In this document: positions 17,345-26,298 of the stretch, piece after piece
Numbering within the stretch: position 1 is the first letter of the stretch
Layout: every line of letters begins with the position of its first letter
Assembly (NCBI GenBank): GCA_035295845.1
Contig: DATGIF010000028.1
Location: forward strand, 124,001-188,000
Reading direction: 5' to 3'
Length of the DNA: 64,000 bases
Source of the DNA: Palsa-892 sp035295845
GTDB lineage: Bacteria > Pseudomonadota > Alphaproteobacteria > Rhizobiales > Xanthobacteraceae
Made by a program: the position numbers and the translations under genes
The notes under the pieces: model-generated
The model's database searches: none
What the model saw: only the letters and a program-made list of their open reading frames with translations
What the model was told of the DNA's origin: nothing

Positions 17345-17962
17345 ATGTCGAAGCGCAAGTCGGCGAAGCATAAGCTCGATCGCCGCATGGGCGAAAATAT
17401 CTGGGGCCGCCCGAAGAGCCCCGTCAACCGCCGCGAATACGGCCCCGGCCAGCATGGCCAGCGGCGCAAGGGCAAGCTCTCCGATTTCGGCGTGCAGCTC
17501 CGCGCCAAGCAAAAGCTCCGCGGCTACTACGCCAATATTTCGGAGCGGCAATTCCGCAAGATCTATCAGGAAGCAACGCGGGTTCGCGGCGATACCGGCG
17601 CGATCCTGATCGGGCTTCTGGAGCGCCGGCTCGACGCCATCGTCTATCGCGCGAAATTCGCGCCGACGGTGTTTTCCTCCCGCCAGCTCGTCTCGCACGG
17701 CCACGTGACGGTGAACGGCAAGCGCGTCACCATCCCGAGCTTCCGCGTCAAGGTCGGCGACCTCGTGGAGCTGAAGAGCAAGGCGAAGGAAATGGCGCTC
17801 GTGCTCGAAGGCACGCAATCGACCGAACGCGAAGTGCCCGATTATCTCGAGACCGACCACAAGAAGATGACCGCGAAGATGCTGCGGGTGCCGGGGCTCG
17901 GCGAAGTGCCGTATCCGGTGCAGATGGAGCCGCACCTCGTGGTCGAGTTTTATTCGCGCTAA
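17345..17962 (+). CDS. rpsD: 30S ribosomal protein S4
   Basis: A 205-residue primary 16S rRNA-binding protein and translational-accuracy factor. It begins MSKRKSAKHKLDRRMGENIW, and its S4 RNA-binding domain includes LERRLDAIVYRAKFAPT and SRQLVSHGHVTVNGKRV. Length matches the family. AAAGGGA lies 6 bases before the ATG; an upstream in-frame start at 17282 has no support. As in many alphaproteobacteria it stands apart from the main ribosomal operons. A bidirectional terminator follows. Confidence 0.97.
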   Translation: MSKRKSAKHKLDRRMGENIWGRPKSPVNRREYGPGQHGQRRKGKLSDFGVQLRAKQKLRGYYANISERQFRKIYQEATRVRGDTGAILIGLLERRLDAIVYRAKFAPTVFSSRQLVSHGHVTVNGKRVTIPSFRVKVGDLVELKSKAKEMALVLEGTQSTEREVPDYLETDHKKMTAKMLRVPGLGEVPYPVQMEPHLVVEFYSR

Positions 17963-17978
17963 ATCTTTCCCGCGCTAA

Positions 17979-18014
17979 AAATAAAAAGGCCGCCGTCAGG
18001 CGACCTTTTTATTT
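17979..18014. terminator. Bidirectional terminator between rpsD and grxD
   Basis: AAATAAAAAGG-C-CGCC pairs with GGCG-A-CCTTTTTATTT around the loop GTCA, one mismatch. It has T runs on both strands and serves the two converging genes. Confidence 0.85.
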
Positions 18015-18029
18015 CTATTCGTCAGGCGT

Positions 18030-18368
18030 CTATGCCTGCAGGCGCTCGCGCAGCGTAACGCCCTTTTCCTTGAAGGCGCTTTGCAATTCACCCGATTGGA
18101 ACATCTCGCGAATGATATCGCAGCCGCCGACAAACTCGCCCTTCACATAAAGCTGCGGAATGGTCGGCCAGTTGGAATAAGCCTTGATGCCCTGGCGGAG
18201 TTCGTCGGAATCGAGCACGTTCACGCCCTTATACGGCACACCGAGATAATCGAGGATCTGGACGACCTGGCCCGAGAAGCCGCATTGCGGGAATTGCGGC
18301 GTGCCTTTCATGAACAGTACGACGTCGTTGGATTTCAGCTGCTGATCGATGAATTGACTGATGCTCAT
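18030..18368 (-). CDS. grxD: Monothiol glutaredoxin (Grx4/GrxD type)
   Basis: A 112-residue cytoplasmic CGFS-type glutaredoxin. The active site C29-G-F-S32 lies in KGTPQFPQCGFS, followed by WPTIPQLYVKGEFVGGCDI, the glutathione-binding region. These proteins carry or transfer [2Fe-2S] clusters, often bound together with a BolA protein. The bolA gene lies directly upstream on the same strand, supporting that partnership. AAAGGACC precedes the ATG. Only the palindromic repeat at 18386-18434 separates the two genes. Confidence 0.96.
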   Translation of the reverse strand: MSISQFIDQQLKSNDVVLFMKGTPQFPQCGFSGQVVQILDYLGVPYKGVNVLDSDELRQGIKAYSNWPTIPQLYVKGEFVGGCDIIREMFQSGELQSAFKEKGVTLRERLQA

Positions 18369-18385
18369 GGTCGGTCCTTTTGCGG

Positions 18386-18434
18386 GCGCATGATCTTGTC
18401 CGAAAACCGGTTCCCACTTTTCGGGATCATGCGC
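18386..18434. repeat. Dispersed palindromic intergenic repeat (copy 1)
   Basis: A 49-base element with GCGCATGATC at one end and GATCATGCGC at the other, enclosing TCCGAAAACCGG and CACTTTTCGGG. A nearly identical 45-base core recurs at 46976-47020. The sequence resembles a palindromic element I recall as abundant between genes in Bradyrhizobium-like genomes. It touches the bolA stop codon and lies between bolA and grxD. Confidence 0.75.
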
Positions 18435-18673
18435 TAACGTCCTTCCGGGATCGTGGTCTGCAGTGCGAGCGCATGCAGTGCGCCGCCCATCGAGCCCTTG
18501 AGCGCAGTATAGACCATTTGGTGCTGCTGCACACGGCTCTTTCCGCGAAAGCTCTCGGCCACGACGGTGGCGGCATAATGGTCGCCGTCGCCGGCGAGGT
18601 CACGAATTTCCACTTGCGCGTCAGGAATGGCTGCCTTGATCAGCCGTTCTATGTCGCTGGCATGCATTGCCAT
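18434..18673 (-). CDS. BolA-family protein
   Basis: A 79-residue BolA/IbaG-like protein: MAMHASDIERLIKAAIPDA at the N-terminus, then GDGDHYAATVVAESFRGKSR and QQHQMVYTALKGSMGG with HALALQT. The histidine in HALALQT is the usual cluster-ligand position. BolA proteins bind [2Fe-2S] with monothiol glutaredoxins, and grxD follows on the same strand. The ATG at 18673 was chosen by family N-terminus; an in-frame start at 18724 would overlap the end of purL. The gap to purL is 11 bases. Confidence 0.92.
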   Translation of the reverse strand: MAMHASDIERLIKAAIPDAQVEIRDLAGDGDHYAATVVAESFRGKSRVQQHQMVYTALKGSMGGALHALALQTTIPEGR

Positions 18674-18684
18674 TGGCCGTAGCC

Positions 18685-20901
18685 CTATCCCGTCGCCGCA
18701 CCCGCCATATAGGCAGGAAGCCACTCCTCAAACAGCGCCTGCAAAGTTGAGACCAATATTGGGTCCTCACCGGAAGTCGTCAATTGGCGGCCTCCAGTTG
18801 TACCCACAACCCGTAGCGGGACGCCGTTGTCGCCCGCCGCTGCCACAATCCTGGGCACGTCCGCGGGCTTCGCCGTGAGCGCGTAGCGGGCCTGGTCCTC
18901 GCCGAACCAGAAGGCGTGGGCCGGCATGCCCGCGGGCGGCGAATCGAGCGTGGCGCCAATGTTCGAGGCCATCGCCATCTCGGCGAGCGCCACCAACAGG
19001 CCGCCGTCGGAAAGGTCGTGGGCGGCGGTGACGCTCGCTTCCGCGATCAACTGGCGGACGAAGTCGCCGTTCCGTTTTTCGACGGCAAGATCGACCGGCG
19101 GCGGGGCGCCTTCCTCGCGGCCGAGCACCGTGGCCAGAAACGACGACTGGCCCAGCCAGCCCGTGGTTTCTCCGACAAGGAGAATGGTCTCGCCCTCGGC
19201 CTTGAAGGCAAGCGTCGCCGACTTTGCGAGATCGTCGAGGAGCCCGACGCCGCCGATCGTCGGCGTCGGCAGGATCGCGCGGCCATTGGTCTCGTTGTAG
19301 AGCGAGACGTTCCCCGAGACGACAGGGAAGTCGAGCGCCTTGCAGGCCTCGGAAATCCCGCGCACGCAGTAGACGAACTGGCCCATGATCTCCGGCCGTT
19401 CGGGATTGCCGAAATTGAGATTGTCGGTGACCGCGAGCGGCTTTGCGCCGACGGCGGTGAGATTGCGCCAGGCTTCCGCCACCGCCTGCTTGCCGCCTTC
19501 GAAGGGATCCGCCTCGCAATAGCGCGGGGTAACATCGGTGGTGAGCGCGAGCGCCTTTGGCCCGTCATGGATGCGGACGACGGCCGCATCACCACCCGGC
19601 CGCTGCACGGTGTTGTTGAGAATTAGGTGATCATACTGCTCCCACACCCAGCGCTTGGAGCAGAGATCGGGTGAGGCGATGAGCTTTTCGAGCGCTTGCT
19701 TGATCGAGCCGGAGTAGGGGAGCGATTTCGCTTCGAGGACGGGGAGCTTCTTCGGTTCAACAAAGGGCCGATTATATTCCGGCGCTTCGTCGCCGAGTTC
19801 CTTGATCGGCAGGTCCGCCATCACGTCGCCCGCGTAACGCACGATGAAACGCTTGCTGCCCGTGGTTTCGCCGACCACGGCGAAATCGAGTCCCCATTTC
19901 CTGAAAATCGCCTCGGCCTCTTTTTCCTTTTCGGGCTTCAGCACCATCAGCATGCGCTCCTGGCTTTCGGAGAGCATCATCTCGTAGGCGGTCATCGCCG
20001 CTTCGCGCGTCGGCACGCGATCAAGATCGAGCGTGACGCCGAGATCGCCCTTGGCGCCCATTTCGACCGCGGAGCAGGTGAGGCCGGCAGCGCCCATGTC
20101 CTGGATCGCGATCACGCAGCCTTTGCGCATGATTTCGAGGCAGGCCTCCAACAGAAGTTTTTCCGAGAACGGGTCACCAACCTGCACGGTCGGCCGCTTC
20201 TCCTCGGAATCCTCGCCGAACTCGGCCGAAGCCATGGTGGCGCCATGAATTCCGTCGCGGCCGGTCTTCGAGCCGAGATAAACAACGGGGCGGCCGACGC
20301 CGGTCGCCTTGGCGTAGAAGATCTTGTCCTTCTCGGCGATGCCGACAGCCATGGCGTTGACGAGAATGTTGCCGTCGTAGCGCGAGTGAAACCCGACCGA
20401 GCCGCCGACAGTCGGCACCCCGAAGGAATTGCCGTAGCCGCCGATACCGGCGACGACGCCCGCGACCAGCGCCCGCGTCTTCGGATGTTTCGGATCGCCG
20501 AAACGGAGCGCATTGAGGCAGGCGACCGGACGCGCGCCCATGGTGAAGACGTCGCGCAGAATGCCGCCGACGCCGGTCGCCGCTCCCTGATAGGGCTCGA
20601 TGAAGGAGGGGTGATTGTGGCTCTCCATCTTGAAGACGCAGGCGAGGCCGCCGCCGATATCGATGACGCCGGCGTTTTCGCCCGGGCCCTGGATCACCCA
20701 CGGCGCTTTGGTCGGCAGCCCGCGCAAGTGGGCCTTCGAGGATTTGTAGGAGCAGTGCTCGTTCCACATCGCCGAGACGATGCCGAGCTCGGTGAAACTC
20801 GGATCGCGGCCGATCAGGGCGCGAAAGCGTTCATATTCGTCGGGCTTGAGGCCATGTTCGGCGACAAGCTTCGGCGTGATCTGCGGCTCGTTGGGAATCA
20901 T
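18685..20901 (-). CDS. purL: FGAM synthase, large subunit PurL
   Basis: A 738-residue ATP-dependent synthase subunit of step 4 of purine synthesis, of the small type that works with PurQ and PurS. Motifs: ELGIVSAMWNEHCSYKSSK at the N-terminus, FKMESHNHPSFIEPYQGAAT, GGYGNSFGVPTVGG, QDMGAAGLTCS and AAHDLSDGGLLVALAEM in the second half. The size fits the three-subunit system rather than the 1,300-residue single-chain enzyme. It begins 2 bases after the purQ stop, in the operon purS-purQ-purL. Confidence 0.97.
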   Translation of the reverse strand: MIPNEPQITPKLVAEHGLKPDEYERFRALIGRDPSFTELGIVSAMWNEHCSYKSSKAHLRGLPTKAPWVIQGPGENAGVIDIGGGLACVFKMESHNHPSFIEPYQGAATGVGGILRDVFTMGARPVACLNALRFGDPKHPKTRALVAGVVAGIGGYGNSFGVPTVGGSVGFHSRYDGNILVNAMAVGIAEKDKIFYAKATGVGRPVVYLGSKTGRDGIHGATMASAEFGEDSEEKRPTVQVGDPFSEKLLLEACLEIMRKGCVIAIQDMGAAGLTCSAVEMGAKGDLGVTLDLDRVPTREAAMTAYEMMLSESQERMLMVLKPEKEKEAEAIFRKWGLDFAVVGETTGSKRFIVRYAGDVMADLPIKELGDEAPEYNRPFVEPKKLPVLEAKSLPYSGSIKQALEKLIASPDLCSKRWVWEQYDHLILNNTVQRPGGDAAVVRIHDGPKALALTTDVTPRYCEADPFEGGKQAVAEAWRNLTAVGAKPLAVTDNLNFGNPERPEIMGQFVYCVRGISEACKALDFPVVSGNVSLYNETNGRAILPTPTIGGVGLLDDLAKSATLAFKAEGETILLVGETTGWLGQSSFLATVLGREEGAPPPVDLAVEKRNGDFVRQLIAEASVTAAHDLSDGGLLVALAEMAMASNIGATLDSPPAGMPAHAFWFGEDQARYALTAKPADVPRIVAAAGDNGVPLRVVGTTGGRQLTTSGEDPILVSTLQALFEEWLPAYMAGAATG

Positions 20902-20903
20902 TT

Positions 20904-21599
20904 TCAGGCGGCGAGGGTCTCGACGAGGCTTTCAAATAAACGCCGTCCGTCCGTTGGACCAACGACCGGATCGACATGGTTTTCGGGGTGCGGCATCAGG
21001 CCGAGCACGTTTTTCTTTTCGGACAGAATGCCGGCGATGGCATTGGTGGCGCCGTTGAAATTAAAGGCGGGGTCGAGCTTGCCGTCGGGCGCGGTGTAGC
21101 GGAAGAGCACGCGGCCCTCGTCTTCAAGCTTCGCGATTGTTTCTCTGTCGGCGATATAGTTGCCTTCGCCATGGGCGACGGGCACGCGGATGACGTCGCC
21201 GGCATTGTAGCGGCGCGTGAACGGCGTGTCGGAGCGCTCGACCCGCAGGAAAACCTCGTGGCAGATGAATTTGAGCCGTGCGTTCCGCATCAACACGCCC
21301 GGCAGCAATCCCGCTTCGCAGGCGATCTGGAAGCCGTTGCAGACGGCGAGCACAAGCCCGCCTTTCGCGGCGTGCGCGCGCACCGCGTCCATGATCGGCG
21401 CGCGCGCGGCAATCGCGCCGCAGCGGAGATAATCGCCATAGGAAAATCCGCCCGGCAGCACGACGAGGTCGGTGCCTTTGGGCAAGTCGGTATCGGCGTG
21501 CCAAATCATCGCCGCCTCCTTCCCGGAGACGAACTTCAACGCGCGCGCCATGTCGTGCTCGCGATTGATGCCGGGAAAGACGACGACGGCGGATTTCAT
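20904..21599 (-). CDS. purQ: FGAM synthase, glutaminase subunit PurQ
   Basis: A 231-residue class I glutamine amidotransferase that supplies ammonia to PurL. The nucleophile is C87 in LVLAVCNGFQI, and the histidine-glutamate pair lies near the C-terminus in LMPHPENHVDP. The N-terminus MKSAVVVFPGINREHDM is typical. Its start overlaps the purS stop by 4 bases and its stop lies 2 bases before purL, which implies translational coupling. Confidence 0.97.
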   Translation of the reverse strand: MKSAVVVFPGINREHDMARALKFVSGKEAAMIWHADTDLPKGTDLVVLPGGFSYGDYLRCGAIAARAPIMDAVRAHAAKGGLVLAVCNGFQIACEAGLLPGVLMRNARLKFICHEVFLRVERSDTPFTRRYNAGDVIRVPVAHGEGNYIADRETIAKLEDEGRVLFRYTAPDGKLDPAFNFNGATNAIAGILSEKKNVLGLMPHPENHVDPVVGPTDGRRLFESLVETLAA

Positions 21600-21835
21600 A
21601 GCAACTCCACCCGGTAATTCTCGATCACCATATTGGCGAGAAGCTTCTCGGCGGCAAGCTTCAGCGCGCTCTCGGCCTTGGCACGGTCGGCGCCTTCGAT
21701 CTCGATGTCGAACACCTTGCCCTGGCGCACGCTGGCAACACCGGCGATGCCGAGCGACTTCAGCGCGCCTTCGATCGCCTTGCCCTGTGGGTCAAGAATT
21801 CCCGTCTTCAGCGTTACGGTGACGCGCGCTTTCAT
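21596..21835 (-). CDS. purS: FGAM synthase subunit PurS
   Basis: A 79-residue small subunit that links PurL and PurQ in the complex. MKARVTVTLKTGILDPQGKA is the conserved opening, followed by LKSLGIAGVASVRQGKVFDI. Length is standard. It overlaps purQ by 4 bases. A GC hairpin lies between it and purC upstream. Confidence 0.95.
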   Translation of the reverse strand: MKARVTVTLKTGILDPQGKAIEGALKSLGIAGVASVRQGKVFDIEIEGADRAKAESALKLAAEKLLANMVIENYRVELL

Positions 21836-21861
21836 CGCTCTCTAGCGCTCCGAAACAGCGA

Positions 21862-21879
21862 CGGGGGCAGAAGCCCCCG
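21862..21879. repeat. GC hairpin between purC and purS
   Basis: CGGGGGC pairs with GCCCCCG around AGAA. No T run follows on either strand, so it may stabilise or process the purC-purSQL transcript instead of ending it. Confidence 0.4.
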
Positions 21880-21906
21880 CCGAAACGCGACACGCGGCTT
21901 CGCGCC

Positions 21907-22671
21907 TCACTGCACGAGCACCGGCCCGCGGCCTTGCGGCGGCTCGCCTTCGGCCATGACGCCGAGGCGCTTCGCAACTTCGGTGTAGGCCTCGATCAGG
22001 CCGCCGAGGTCGCGGCGGAAGCGGTCCTTGTCGAGCTTCTCGTTGGTCTTGATGTCCCACAGCCGGCAGGTGTCGGGGCTGATTTCGTCGGCGACGACGA
22101 TGCGCAGCATGTCATTTTCCCACAGCCGTCCGCACTCCATTTTGAAGTCAACGAGGCGGATGCCGATGCCGAGGAAAAGGCCGGTGAGAAAATCGTTGAC
22201 ACGGATCGCAAGCGCCGTGACGTCGTCGATTTCCTGCGTGTTCGCCCAGCCGAAGGCGGTGATATGCTCTTCCGACACCATCGGGTCGCCGAGCTTGTCG
22301 TTCTTGTAATAGAATTCGATGATCGAGCGCGGCAGCTGCGTCCCTTCCTCGAGGCCAAGGCGCGTTGCGAGCGAGCCCGCGGCGACGTTCCGCACCACCA
22401 CTTCGAGCGGGATGATCTCGACTTCGCGCACCAATTGCTCGCGCATGTTGAGCCGGCGGACGAAATGCGTCGGCACGCCGATCTCGTTCAGCCGCTGGAA
22501 GATGTATTCCGAAATGCGGTTGTTGAGCACGCCTTTGCCGTCCACGATCTCATGCTTTTTCGCATTAAAGGCGGTGGCATCGTCTTTGAAATGCTGGATA
22601 AGGGTGTCGGGCTCGGGTCCTTCGTAAAGGATCTTCGCCTTGCCCTCATAGATTTTGCGGCGGCGGCTCAT
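21907..22671 (-). CDS. purC: SAICAR synthetase
   Basis: A 254-residue enzyme joining aspartate to CAIR in purine synthesis. MSRRRKIYEGKAKILYEGPE is the usual N-terminus, followed by LIQHFKDDATAFNAKK, EIIPLEVVVRNVAAGS and RLVDFKMECGR with ADEISPDTCRLWD. I chose the ATG at 22671 from family starts. A longer form from an ATG at 22701 (MDFRKPRYTP) has CAGGAG upstream at a rather long distance and cannot be excluded. It heads the purC-purS-purQ-purL-bolA-grxD series. Confidence 0.95.
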   Translation of the reverse strand: MSRRRKIYEGKAKILYEGPEPDTLIQHFKDDATAFNAKKHEIVDGKGVLNNRISEYIFQRLNEIGVPTHFVRRLNMREQLVREVEIIPLEVVVRNVAAGSLATRLGLEEGTQLPRSIIEFYYKNDKLGDPMVSEEHITAFGWANTQEIDDVTALAIRVNDFLTGLFLGIGIRLVDFKMECGRLWENDMLRIVVADEISPDTCRLWDIKTNEKLDKDRFRRDLGGLIEAYTEVAKRLGVMAEGEPPQGRGPVLVQ

Positions 22672-22971
22672 GGGAGTGTACCGTGGTTTGCGAAAATCCA
22701 TCTTGGGCGAGAACTCCTGAAACAACAAACGGCATCCCGGCTCGATAGGTGGGTGCCGCAGCGTGTGGCGGCAAGAGCGGCCTCAAACCTCGTCCCCGCG
22801 CCACTTTTTGGAACCTAGCCGATCAAGGCATTCAGTACAATGCAACAAAGGCAGTTGTCCCGGGCCGTCCTCCCATTGCTTCGCGGTTGATCCTGATGCA
22901 GCGGCCCGATATCAAAGCGAATCGGTCGAGGGCCTCCGGCGCTACGACCGGCGGCAAGCCATGAGGATCCG
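22672..22971. other. Divergent promoter region between purC and the zeta-subunit gene
   Basis: 300 bases without a gene. It should hold the purC promoter and leader on the minus strand and the promoter at 22887-22915 on the plus strand. No purine-riboswitch-like fold was recognised by eye. Confidence 0.5.
22887..22915 (+). promoter_or_regulatory. Candidate sigma-70 promoter of the zeta-subunit gene
   Basis: TTGATC and TATCAA separated by 17 bases, ending 56 bases before the ATG at 22972. Both hexamers match the consensus at four positions. Confidence 0.4.
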
Positions 22972-23295
22972 ATGACGACCTTTGACAAGCGCGAGGAAGG
23001 CTTCGAGAACAAATTCGCGCATGACGAGGAGCTGCGCTTCAAGGTAACGGCGCGGCGGAACAAACTTCTCGGCCTGTGGGCGGCGGCGAAGCTTGGCCTT
23101 GCCGGCGCGGATGCCGATGCCTACGCGAAAGCGGTCGTCGCTTCCGATTTCGAGGAGGGGAGCGACCATGATGTTTTCCGCAAGGTGCGCGCCGACCTCG
23201 ATGCCAAGAAGGTCGCGGTGTCCGATCAGGAGATCCGCAAGACCATGGATGAGCTTTTGCAGCGCGCGGCCAAGGAAATCATGGCCGGAAGCTGA
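22972..23295 (+). CDS. DUF1476 protein, F1-ATPase inhibitor zeta subunit
   Basis: A 107-residue helical protein: MTTFDKREEGFENKFAHDEE, then RRNKLLGLWAAAKLGL and AVSDQEIRKTMDELLQRA. This family is the zeta subunit described in Paracoccus denitrificans, which blocks ATP hydrolysis by the F1FO-ATP synthase of alphaproteobacteria through its N-terminal segment. GAGGAT lies just before the ATG. It is transcribed alone, away from purC and towards purB; it is usually not in the atp operon. Confidence 0.93.
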   Translation: MTTFDKREEGFENKFAHDEELRFKVTARRNKLLGLWAAAKLGLAGADADAYAKAVVASDFEEGSDHDVFRKVRADLDAKKVAVSDQEIRKTMDELLQRAAKEIMAGS

Positions 23296-23308
23296 TGCCG
23301 CCGGGCTT

Positions 23309-24616
23309 TCATGCCTTGCCGAAGACCCGCTTGAAGATCGTATCCACGTGCTTGAAGTGATGGTTGAGGTCGAAGAGGGCTTCAAGCTCTGATTCGCGAA
23401 TCTTTTGAATCACATCCGGGTCGTGCTTCAAGAGGTTCAGGAACTCGCCTTCGCCGGCCCAAGCCTTCATCGCGTTCCGCTGTACGAGCTTGTAAGCCTC
23501 CTCGCGCGCAAGCCCCTTATTGACGAGCGCGAGGAGCACCCGCTCGGAGTTCACGAGGCCGCCCTGCCGCGCGAGGTTCCGCTTCATCGCCTCGGGGTAG
23601 ACGATGAGCTTCTCAACCGCGCCCGCAAGCCGGTCGAGGGCGAAGTCGAGGGTGACCGTCGCGTCCGGGCCGATCATGCGCTCGACCGAGGAGTGCGAAA
23701 TGTCGCGCTCGTGCCAGAGCGCCACGTCCTCGAGCGCGGGCGTCGCATAGGCGCGCACGAGGCGCGCTAGCCCTACGAGGTTCTCGGACAGCACCGGATT
23801 GCGCTTGTGGGGCATGGACGAAGAACCCTTTTGCCCGGCGGAGAAATATTCCTCGGCTTCGCCCACTTCGGTGCGCTGCAGATGACGGATTTCGGTGGCA
23901 AACCGCTCGACCGAAGAGGCGATCACGGCGAGCGTCGCAAAAAAGGCGGCGTGACGGTCGCGCGGGATGATCTGCGTCGAGACGGGTTCGACCGCGAGCC
24001 CAAGCTTTTTCGCCACATATGCCTCGATGCGCGGATCGTTGTTGGCATAGGTGCCGACGGCGCCGGAGATGGCGCAGGTCGCGATCTCCGCGCGCGCGTG
24101 TTCGAGGCGCGTCTTCGCGCGTGTGAATTCGGCATAGGCGAAAGCGAGCTTGAGGCCGAAGGTCGTGGGCTCCGCGTGGATACCGTGCGAGCGGCCGACC
24201 GTTGGCGTGTCCTTGTATTCGAAGGCGCGCTTCTTCAGCGCCGCGAGCAGGCGGTCGAGATCGGCGAGCAGAATGTCGGCGGCGCGCGATAGCTGCACCG
24301 CGAGGCAGGTGTCGAGAATGTCGGAAGAGGTAAGCCCGAGATGCACGTAGCGCGCCTCCGGCCCGACGATCTCCGCGAGATGCGTGAGAAAGGCGACGAC
24401 GTCGTGCTTGACCTCGCGCTCGATCGCGTCGATGCGGGCAACATCGAACTTCGCGTTCTTTCCTTTTTCCCAAATTGTCTTCGCCGCTTCTTTCGGAATG
24501 AGCCCGATCTCCGCCATGGCGTCGGCGGCGTAGGCTTCGATCTCGAACCATATGCGGAAGCGTGTCTCGGGCGACCAGATCGCGGCCATCTCCGGGCGGG
24601 AATAGCGCGGGATCAT
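23309..24616 (-). CDS. purB: Adenylosuccinate lyase
   Basis: A 435-residue fumarase/aspartase-superfamily enzyme that releases fumarate twice in purine synthesis (from SAICAR and adenylosuccinate). MIPRYSRPEMAAIWSPETR is the family N-terminus; GSSSMPHKRNPVLSENL is the signature loop with the catalytic serine, and TSSDILDTC is another conserved region. Its start overlaps the stop of rpe by 4 bases, so the two are likely co-transcribed. The 3' end converges on the zeta-subunit gene. Confidence 0.97.
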   Translation of the reverse strand: MIPRYSRPEMAAIWSPETRFRIWFEIEAYAADAMAEIGLIPKEAAKTIWEKGKNAKFDVARIDAIEREVKHDVVAFLTHLAEIVGPEARYVHLGLTSSDILDTCLAVQLSRAADILLADLDRLLAALKKRAFEYKDTPTVGRSHGIHAEPTTFGLKLAFAYAEFTRAKTRLEHARAEIATCAISGAVGTYANNDPRIEAYVAKKLGLAVEPVSTQIIPRDRHAAFFATLAVIASSVERFATEIRHLQRTEVGEAEEYFSAGQKGSSSMPHKRNPVLSENLVGLARLVRAYATPALEDVALWHERDISHSSVERMIGPDATVTLDFALDRLAGAVEKLIVYPEAMKRNLARQGGLVNSERVLLALVNKGLAREEAYKLVQRNAMKAWAGEGEFLNLLKHDPDVIQKIRESELEALFDLNHHFKHVDTIFKRVFGKA

Positions 24617-25299
24617 GCGGCCTCGCCGCGGGCGGTTGCCGCCGCGTTGCGGATGGCGGCGATGTTGGCGCGATACGCATCCGGCTTGCCGCCCTTGAAG
24701 ACCGCCGAGCCCGCGACCAGGACATTGGCGCCGGCGCGCGCGACGAGCGGCGCCGTCTCCGGCGTTATCCCGCCGTCGACCTCGATGTCGATGGGGCGGC
24801 CGCCGGCCATGACGCGAAGATTGCGGATCTTGTCGACGGCGGCGGGAATGAATTTCTGTCCGCCATAACCGGGGTTCACCGACATCACAAGAATGAGGTC
24901 GACGAGGTCAAGCACATGCTCGATCGACGATTCCGGCGTTGCCGGGTTGAGGGTGACGCCGACTTTCTTCCCGAGCGCGCGAATCGCCTGCAGCGAGCGG
25001 TGCACGTGCGGGCCCGCTTCCACGTGCACGGTGATGATGTCGGCGCCGGCCGCGGCGAAGGCCGCGAGATACGGATCGCAAGGCGCGATCATCAGGTGCA
25101 CGTCGAGGGTCTTTTTCGTGTGCGGGCGGAGCGCCTTCACCACGTCCGGCCCGATGGTGATGTTCGGAACGAAGTGACCGTCCATCACGTCGACGTGGAT
25201 CCAGTCGGCGCCCGCGCCTTCGACTGCGCGCACCTCTTCGCCAAGCTTGGCGAAATCGGCGGACAGGATCGAGGGCGCGACAATAAGCGGGCGAGTCAT
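24613..25299 (-). CDS. rpe: Ribulose-phosphate 3-epimerase
   Basis: A 228-residue TIM-barrel enzyme interconverting ribulose-5-phosphate and xylulose-5-phosphate in the pentose phosphate or Calvin pathway. Motifs: APSILSADFAKLGEE, HVDVMDGHFVPNITIGPDVV (metal-binding H and D), MSVNPGYGGQKFIP and EVDGGITPETAP. It overlaps purB by 4 bases downstream. Of the two possible pathways, nothing in the window favours one. Confidence 0.97.
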   Translation of the reverse strand: MTRPLIVAPSILSADFAKLGEEVRAVEGAGADWIHVDVMDGHFVPNITIGPDVVKALRPHTKKTLDVHLMIAPCDPYLAAFAAAGADIITVHVEAGPHVHRSLQAIRALGKKVGVTLNPATPESSIEHVLDLVDLILVMSVNPGYGGQKFIPAAVDKIRNLRVMAGGRPIDIEVDGGITPETAPLVARAGANVLVAGSAVFKGGKPDAYRANIAAIRNAAATARGEAA

Positions 25300-25329
25300 G
25301 ATCTCACAGACGAGGCCGTACCACGCAGA

Positions 25330-26298
25330 TCAGTCGCGAGGCAACCGGGCGACGAGAAGACGCGAAATCAGCGGCGATACGATTAACGGCGCAAGGTAAA
25401 CGGGAAATTGGTAGGTCGCAAAATAGATCCAGGCGATATCGGGAACGGTGCCGGCGGTGGCGAGCATAATGGCCATGTTGCGGTGGCCGCCGGCAAAGCC
25501 CACGGCAAAGGCGCGCTCCAATCCGCCTGCCCTGAAGATCAGCGTCGTCAGCGCGAAAAGCCCGAGTGCGAGCGCGAAGGCGATCGCAAGCATGACCAGG
25601 ACGAGATGGGGGTCGGCAAACGCCTTTGCCGTAACGCCATCCATCGATGCAACGCCAAAGATCATGAGCGTGATTACGCTCGCGCCATCAATCTCATGCC
25701 GATGCGCCGCGACACGTTCGGCGCCTAGCCATCGCCGCAACAGCAAGGCGATGACGAAGGCGCCACCGAGGAAGGCGGCGAGGCGCAGCGCAAGCACGAG
25801 GGGATCGATTGCCAGGCCAGCGCCCGCGAATAGCGCGACGAAGATCGGCGCGGTCAGCGGAGTTATCGCCGTAGTTACGATGAGCGTGGCGAGCGAGACC
25901 GCTACGTCGAGGCCGAGGATCGCGGAGAAGGCGGTGGCCGAAAGCACCGGGGGTGCAGCTGCCTGCAGGACAAGGCCGGTCAACAATCCCTCGCGCCCCG
26001 AGGCATCGACGCCGAGCCATTGAAACAGCGGACAGAAGACGAGCGGGACAACGACCATGATCCAAACGCTCGCCGCGAGTACGAGCCAGGGGCGCGCGAA
26101 CACGGCCCACAGAGCGGGGGGTTCGACGCGCAGGAAGGCGAGCACCATCAGGCAGAAGACGGAGGCGCCGAAGACGGGCTTCAGGAAGGCCGCGAGCGGC
26201 GGAAACAGAATGCCGACCGCAAGACTCACGGCGATGGCGCGCGTTCCGTGGCGGCCCAGCCAGTGGAGGCCGCCGCGTAGCCGCTCGTTGATGCTCAT
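25330..26298 (-). CDS. Bile-acid:sodium-symporter-like (BASS) transporter
   Basis: A 322-residue integral membrane protein with about nine or ten hydrophobic segments. The fold resembles the SBF/BASS superfamily: QAAAPPVLSATAFSAILGLD and AFAVGFAGGHRNMAIMLATA, the second resembling the conserved cross-over GHRN region of that group. The substrate cannot be predicted. I chose the ATG at 26298 because it overlaps the stop of the upstream peptidase gene (ATGA), indicating a two-gene operon. It is followed by rpe on the same strand after about 30 bases. Confidence 0.75.
   Translation of the reverse strand: MSINERLRGGLHWLGRHGTRAIAVSLAVGILFPPLAAFLKPVFGASVFCLMVLAFLRVEPPALWAVFARPWLVLAASVWIMVVVPLVFCPLFQWLGVDASGREGLLTGLVLQAAAPPVLSATAFSAILGLDVAVSLATLIVTTAITPLTAPIFVALFAGAGLAIDPLVLALRLAAFLGGAFVIALLLRRWLGAERVAAHRHEIDGASVITLMIFGVASMDGVTAKAFADPHLVLVMLAIAFALALGLFALTTLIFRAGGLERAFAVGFAGGHRNMAIMLATAGTVPDIAWIYFATYQFPVYLAPLIVSPLISRLLVARLPRD

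Noticed and set aside
19696..21099. Plus-strand open frame of 467 codons opposite purL and purQ
   Set aside because: Covers the junction of two certain purine genes; no recognisable protein.
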